From contig JAHOYW010000318.1 in NCBI GenBank assembly GCA_019038735.1, positions 1-9,102 on the forward strand: DNA of 9,102 bases, read 5' to 3'. This stretch comes from Victivallales bacterium. Its GTDB lineage: Bacteria; Verrucomicrobiota; Lentisphaeria; Victivallales; Victivallaceae. Each line of letters starts with the position of its first letter. Position 1 is the stretch's first letter. The notes under the pieces are model-generated. The model saw only the letters and a list, made by a program, of their open reading frames with translations. It ran no database searches and was not told the DNA's origin. A program made the translations under genes and the position numbers. This document shows, piece after piece, positions 6,107 through 9,102 of this stretch.

Positions 6107-7387
6107 TTATTTCTTTGTGGTTGAAATATTGCAGCCTATTGATAATAATTTTTCCACGACATTTTCGTAACCGCGGTAAATTACGTCAGCGGAGTTGATC
6201 GTGCTTTTGCCCTTGGCGCACATGGCGGCAATAAGCATTGCCATTCCAGCACGGATATCGGGGCTGGACATTTGCATGCCATGCAGTTCGCCTGGACCGT
6301 TAATGACCACGCGATGGGGGTCACAGACTATCGCTTTCGCGCCCATGCTCATGAGGCGGTCAACAAAATAAATACGGCTTTCAAACATTTTTTCAAAAAA
6401 CAAAACCGAACCTTCCACTTGAGTTGCCAGAACAATCGCGACACTCATCAAATCCGAAGGAAATTGCGGCCATGGACCATCTGAAATAACCGGACAATGC
6501 CCGTCAAAATCATCAATAACTTTCATTTTCTGATTCGCCGGCAGATAAATATTGTCATGATTGAGCTCTATCTCCACGCCCAAACGCTCAAAAACACGAC
6601 GAGTCATCCAGTAATGTCGGGGAGTAGTTCCTTTCAAGGTCAATTCGCCACCGCAAACTGCGCCCAAAGCTAAAAAACTTCCAGCTTCAGTATGGTCGCT
6701 GACAATATGATGTTCCGCGCCGTGCAGTTTTTCAACACCTTCGATTTCCAATGTATTACTGCCTAATCCGCTGATTTTAGCACCCATTTTATTGAGCAGT
6801 TCAGCTAAATCGCTTACATGTGGTTCAGACGCGGCGTTGCGGATTATAGTTGTACCTTCAGCCATAACCGCAGCCATCATAATCTGTTCTGTAGCAGTAA
6901 CACTGGCTTCATCTAAAAATAATTCACAACCGACAAGACGATCTTTAGCTGTAAAAATAAAATCTTTATCACTATCGACTTTTACACCGAGTTTACGCAA
7001 ACCATAAAAATGTCCGTCCAGACGGCGGCGTCCAATAAGATCTCCTCCCGGCGGAGAGATGACAGCTGTGCCGCAACGAACAGCTAGAGGACCAGCAAAC
7101 AGAATAGAAGCTCGTACCCTTGAGCACAATTCTTCATTAATCGTTGATTTGGCAAATTTTTTCGCTTCAATTTCTATAATATTATTATCGAAATTAACAT
7201 CAAGCCCTAAGCTTTCCACAATTTCCAGCATGACGCGGACATCAAGAATATTCGGGGCATTATGCAAAATAACCTTTTCATCAGTCAACAAAGTAGCGGC
7301 AATCATTGGCAACACCGCATTTTTGTTGCCGCTTATCGTAATTTCCCCTTTAATCGGAGACTTACCTTCAATATACAAAGTATTCAT
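6107..7387 (-). CDS. murA: UDP-N-acetylglucosamine 1-carboxyvinyltransferase, Asp-type
   Basis: MurA transfers enolpyruvate from phosphoenolpyruvate to UDP-GlcNAc, the first committed step of peptidoglycan synthesis, in the cytoplasm. The 426 residues span the whole family. Lys22 and Asn23 sit in GNKNAVLP exactly as in E. coli MurA, which supports the chosen start. The active-site loop reads SPPGGDLIGRRRLD: Asp116 stands where most enzymes have the Cys attacked by fosfomycin. The substrate-binding FPSDLMS segment (Asp312) and the C-terminal YRGYENV with Arg405 are present. The PWPQFPSDLMS and MFESRIYFVDRL versions differ from the E. coli type and suggest a separate MurA subgroup. No Shine-Dalgarno is obvious; the heptad repeat at 7392-7422 begins five bases upstream of the start codon. 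The DA1-like gene follows in the same operon. Confidence 0.95.
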   Translation of the reverse strand: MNTLYIEGKSPIKGEITISGNKNAVLPMIAATLLTDEKVILHNAPNILDVRVMLEIVESLGLDVNFDNNIIEIEAKKFAKSTINEELCSRVRASILFAGPLAVRCGTAVISPPGGDLIGRRRLDGHFYGLRKLGVKVDSDKDFIFTAKDRLVGCELFLDEASVTATEQIMMAAVMAEGTTIIRNAASEPHVSDLAELLNKMGAKISGLGSNTLEIEGVEKLHGAEHHIVSDHTEAGSFLALGAVCGGELTLKGTTPRHYWMTRRVFERLGVEIELNHDNIYLPANQKMKVIDDFDGHCPVISDGPWPQFPSDLMSVAIVLATQVEGSVLFFEKMFESRIYFVDRLMSMGAKAIVCDPHRVVINGPGELHGMQMSSPDIRAGMAMLIAAMCAKGKSTINSADVIYRGYENVVEKLLSIGCNISTTKK

Positions 7388-7391
7388 AATT

Positions 7392-7422
7392 CAGTTACCA
7401 GTTATCAGTTACCAGTTATCAG
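7392..7422. repeat. heptad repeat CAGTTAY, four units plus CAG
   Basis: Read on the plus strand, CAGTTAC, CAGTTAT, CAGTTAC and CAGTTAT follow each other without gaps, then CAG. The repeat occupies the untranslated leader of murA right where the ribosome-binding site should be. An inverted copy, GATAACTG (7446-7453), can pair with CAGTTATC (7413-7420) around a 25-base loop. Related heptads occur at the right end of the window, indicating a dispersed family. Confidence 0.85.
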
Positions 7423-7472
7423 AAAAAACACAAACGACAAATATTGATAACTGAAATACTTCTGTTTATATA

Positions 7473-7501
7473 AAAGTAACAAGAAAAGTCTGCTTTTTCA
7501 A
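7473..7501 (-). promoter_or_regulatory. possible murA promoter
   Basis: On the minus strand TTGAAA (7496-7501) is followed after 17 bases by TACTTT (7473-7478). The -35 box is good but the -10 box is weak. The predicted leader would be about 80 bases and would include the heptad repeat and its inverted partner. An alternative -10, TATATA, lies further downstream but at poor spacing. Confidence 0.3.
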
Positions 7502-7520
7502 GTCTTAAGTTGTAAAATTA

Positions 7521-7551
7521 TTCACTATAAGGTATTGTAATGCTATACAAT
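7521..7551 (+). promoter_or_regulatory. possible promoter with overlapping inverted repeat for the AlbA_2 gene
   Basis: TTCACT (7521-7526) and TATACA (7544-7549) are spaced by 17 bases, each matching four of six consensus positions. An inverted repeat, ATTGTA (7534-7539) and TACAAT (7546-7551) around six bases, covers the downstream part of the spacer and the -10 box, a placement typical of a repressor operator. Evidence is by pattern only. Confidence 0.3.
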
Positions 7552-7565
7552 AAAACGTCATTTAA

Positions 7566-7641
7566 GGCTCGACAGAGTCTCGCCCTCCATGGGTAATTTT
7601 TATTTGACGATATTTGTGGAGGGCGAAAGTCCTCTTGAGCC
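7566..7641. repeat. inverted pair of REP-like units forming a long hairpin
   Basis: Two copies of a unit of the form TGGAGGGCGA, a variable 9-10 base middle, GAGCC lie in opposite orientation: minus strand 7589-7566 and plus strand 7617-7641. The inner arms CGCCCTCCA (7581-7589) and TGGAGGGCG (7617-7625) pair perfectly over nine bases, AGAG pairs with CTCT (7632-7635 region) after an internal loop, and GGCTC (7566-7570) pairs with GAGCC (7637-7641). The 27-base interior is AT-rich. The layout is that of paired REP sequences. It ends 20 bases before the start codon of the AlbA_2 gene, so it lies in that gene's leader. Confidence 0.65.
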
Positions 7642-7661
7642 GCACAGTGGAGAATTTTAAT

Positions 7662-8936
7662 ATGTCAAATTATAACGAAACGAATTGGAAAAATATCGTT
7701 TATCGCGGGGTTGAATCAGAAGAACTTGATTATAAAGCCGCGATTGACTGGAAAAAATTAAATCGGGTCGGAAAAAGCAAATTTGTCCGCCACTGCCTGG
7801 CTATGGCAAATACCAAAGGCGGCTATATTGTAGTCGGAGTCGGCGAGGATTCCGCTGGACAAGCATCACTATTCACCGGACTCACAGCAGCACAAGCCAA
7901 ATCTTTCGACCCAACGACCATTGGTAATTTCGTCAATCGCTACGCTGACCCTGAAATAGATTTGACTATTGAACGTCCCGTCGTTGACGGCAAGCGTTAC
8001 GCGATATTTGTTATTCGTCCTTTTTCCAATATTCCACACATTTGCGCCTATGGTTTGAATGAAGAACTCCAACAGGGAGTATTTTATATCCGCACAGCCG
8101 ATGCCGCCAGCAGAGGAGCTCATCGTGCCAGCGAAATTCATACAATTATCCAACGTGCCCTGCGTAATCAACGTGAACTACTGGGTCGAATGATTCGCGG
8201 CGTGCTTTACGAAAATCGTGATATGCCAATAGAAAATGCCGCCAGTCATTTCAAAGAGGATTCCAGTAACGGCAAACAGTTTTTTCTGCGCCGTCGCAAG
8301 CCCGAAGAGAAACAAAAGCCCGCAATTTTAATGCAATTAATGATTTGCCCTGCTCAATATACAAAAGACAGATTTACTTTATCTGAGATAAAACGTGCCG
8401 CGAACAATTCACTTTCCTTATTATCGGAATCACATTTTGTGACTGAAAATGATATGAATGAGAGTTATTTTTCAAACGTTGCCCTGCGTTCCCTGCCGAA
8501 TGATGAACTTAAAATGTGGCAGATTTTCAAAACCGGTATGTTTCATTACATCTCCTACTGGCCGATACCTAATAAAAAAATCAAATATCAATATATCATG
8601 CGTTTCTTCGCGGAAGCGGTCAGTTTTCTAGCTCATTTGTATTCGGAGCTAGCTTATGACGAAGAATTATTGGACATCAGTATCATGCTCAATGAAACAG
8701 AAGGTATTGAATTAAGCGAAGCACCACAGTTGAAATCGCAAAAGCATAGTGAATACCTTTGCCGCATACCTGACATCCGCATCAAGCTTGAACGCAGCGC
8801 GGCGGATTTAGCTAGTGGATACACTGAACATGCCGCTAACATTATTACAGAATTATGCGAAAGATTTAACTTCCCTGACGCGCGACACGACAATCTTCGG
8901 AAAAATATCATCGCCTGCGTAGAAAAACGTTCTTGA
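7662..8936 (+). CDS. AlbA_2 (Schlafen-type) domain protein
   Basis: The 424-residue protein has an N-terminal AlbA_2 domain (about 17-150), recognisable from ESEELDYKAAIDW (18-30), KFVRHCLAMANTKGGYIVVG (40-59) and the VFYIRTADAASRGA segment (140-153). Such domains are found in predicted DNA- or RNA-binding regulators and are related to the Schlafen nuclease core; the acidic residues near 18-23 and Lys25 are in the region that is catalytic in some Schlafens, but activity here is unproven. Residues about 170-424 are mostly helical in appearance and I do not recognise a family. There is no helix-turn-helix or ATPase motif that I can see. I place the start at 7662 because GGAG (7649-7652) lies nine bases upstream; a longer TTG-initiated frame from 7614 would translate the REP-like hairpin and add residues without family resemblance. 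The role could be regulatory or defensive. Confidence 0.75.
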   Translation: MSNYNETNWKNIVYRGVESEELDYKAAIDWKKLNRVGKSKFVRHCLAMANTKGGYIVVGVGEDSAGQASLFTGLTAAQAKSFDPTTIGNFVNRYADPEIDLTIERPVVDGKRYAIFVIRPFSNIPHICAYGLNEELQQGVFYIRTADAASRGAHRASEIHTIIQRALRNQRELLGRMIRGVLYENRDMPIENAASHFKEDSSNGKQFFLRRRKPEEKQKPAILMQLMICPAQYTKDRFTLSEIKRAANNSLSLLSESHFVTENDMNESYFSNVALRSLPNDELKMWQIFKTGMFHYISYWPIPNKKIKYQYIMRFFAEAVSFLAHLYSELAYDEELLDISIMLNETEGIELSEAPQLKSQKHSEYLCRIPDIRIKLERSAADLASGYTEHAANIITELCERFNFPDARHDNLRKNIIACVEKRS

Positions 8937-8971
8937 GCAAATATTGCGTTTACCTAATGCAAAAAATAGCA

Positions 8972-8981
8972 CTAACGTTAG
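8972..8981. repeat. perfect 10-base palindrome CTAACGTTAG
   Basis: The palindrome is perfect and lies 35 bases after the AlbA_2 gene. It shares the AACGTT centre with the palindrome at 848-864. At ten bases it could arise by chance or be a protein-binding site. Confidence 0.3.
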
Positions 8982-9045
8982 ACAATTAATGCGCAAAGTG
9001 ATATATTATGTTTTAAGTTAAATTTAGTTTATATAAATTAGGGTC

Positions 9046-9068
9046 GTGCGAAATACAAGATTTCGCAC
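9046..9068. other. perfect 9-bp stem-loop downstream of the AlbA_2 gene
   Basis: GTGCGAAAT (9046-9054) and ATTTCGCAC (9060-9068) pair perfectly around the five-base loop ACAAG. It may end transcription of the AlbA_2 gene about 110 bases after its stop, but the following bases (TTAAGCAA) are not a T-run, so a dispersed palindromic repeat or a processing and stability hairpin is equally likely. Confidence 0.5.
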
Positions 9069-9077
9069 TTAAGCAAT

Positions 9078-9102
9078 CAGTAATCAAGGGGCAGTAATCA
9101 GT
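9078..9102. repeat. start of a second heptad-type repeat (CAGTAAT), cut by the window edge
   Basis: CAGTAATCA (9078-9086) recurs as CAGTAATCAGT (9092-9102), separated by AGGGG. The unit is one base pattern away from the CAGTTAY heptads in the murA leader, so both probably belong to the same class of dispersed short repeats. The array may continue beyond the window. Confidence 0.55.

Noticed and set aside
7570..7650. Group II intron domain V or a riboswitch
   Set aside because: GAAAGTCC and GAGCCGCAC are suggestive, but the rest of the domain V sequence, an intron ORF and riboswitch core motifs are absent; opposed REP-like units explain the symmetry better.
7614..7661. TTG-initiated 16-residue extension of the AlbA_2 protein
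   Set aside because: It would translate part of the REP-like hairpin; the ATG at 7662 has a properly spaced GGAG.

Overview
The window is AT-rich and carries six intact protein genes, one truncated gene copy, one insertion-sequence remnant and several families of short intergenic repeats. It looks like a Gram-negative-type, peptidoglycan-making bacterium: there is a lipoprotein with Gln after the lipobox Cys, a MurA enzyme, a secreted metallopeptidase and a McsA/McsB pair outside a Firmicutes-style operon. The combination of McsAB, an Asp-type MurA, a DA1-like protease and abundant short palindromic repeats suggests the PVC group, possibly Lentisphaerota. That placement is an inference from gene content, not a demonstrated assignment.

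Layout. Positions 1-676 hold a small lipoprotein gene and, directly after it, a second copy cut off after 31 codons by a one-base insertion. Positions 677-1400 have no intact gene. They contain a degenerate repeat array (677-813), several palindromes and hairpins, a 16-bp direct repeat, and a decayed fragment of an rve-type transposase on the minus strand (1196-1354).

Positions 1377-5056 form a plus-strand operon with a good sigma70-type promoter and a stem-loop at the predicted 5' end of the message. It reads mcsA (zinc-finger/UVR adaptor), mcsB (protein arginine kinase, 14-base overlap) and a membrane PAS histidine kinase that starts directly after the mcsB stop. A protein-arginine kinase system and a two-component sensor are therefore transcribed together. 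No ctsR, clpC or response regulator is visible.

Positions 5091-7387 form a minus-strand operon: murA, then, 8 bases later, a secreted protein with LIM-like zinc modules and a DA1-type HExxH peptidase domain. MurA has Asp where most homologues have the catalytic Cys, which predicts intrinsic fosfomycin resistance. Its ribosome-binding region is occupied by a CAGTTAY heptad repeat.

Positions 7388-7661 separate divergent genes and hold the heptad repeat, likely promoters and a pair of inverted REP-like units that can fold into one long hairpin just before an AlbA_2 (Schlafen-type) domain gene (7662-8936). The window ends in a short region with a perfect palindrome, a perfect 9-bp hairpin and the beginning of another heptad repeat.
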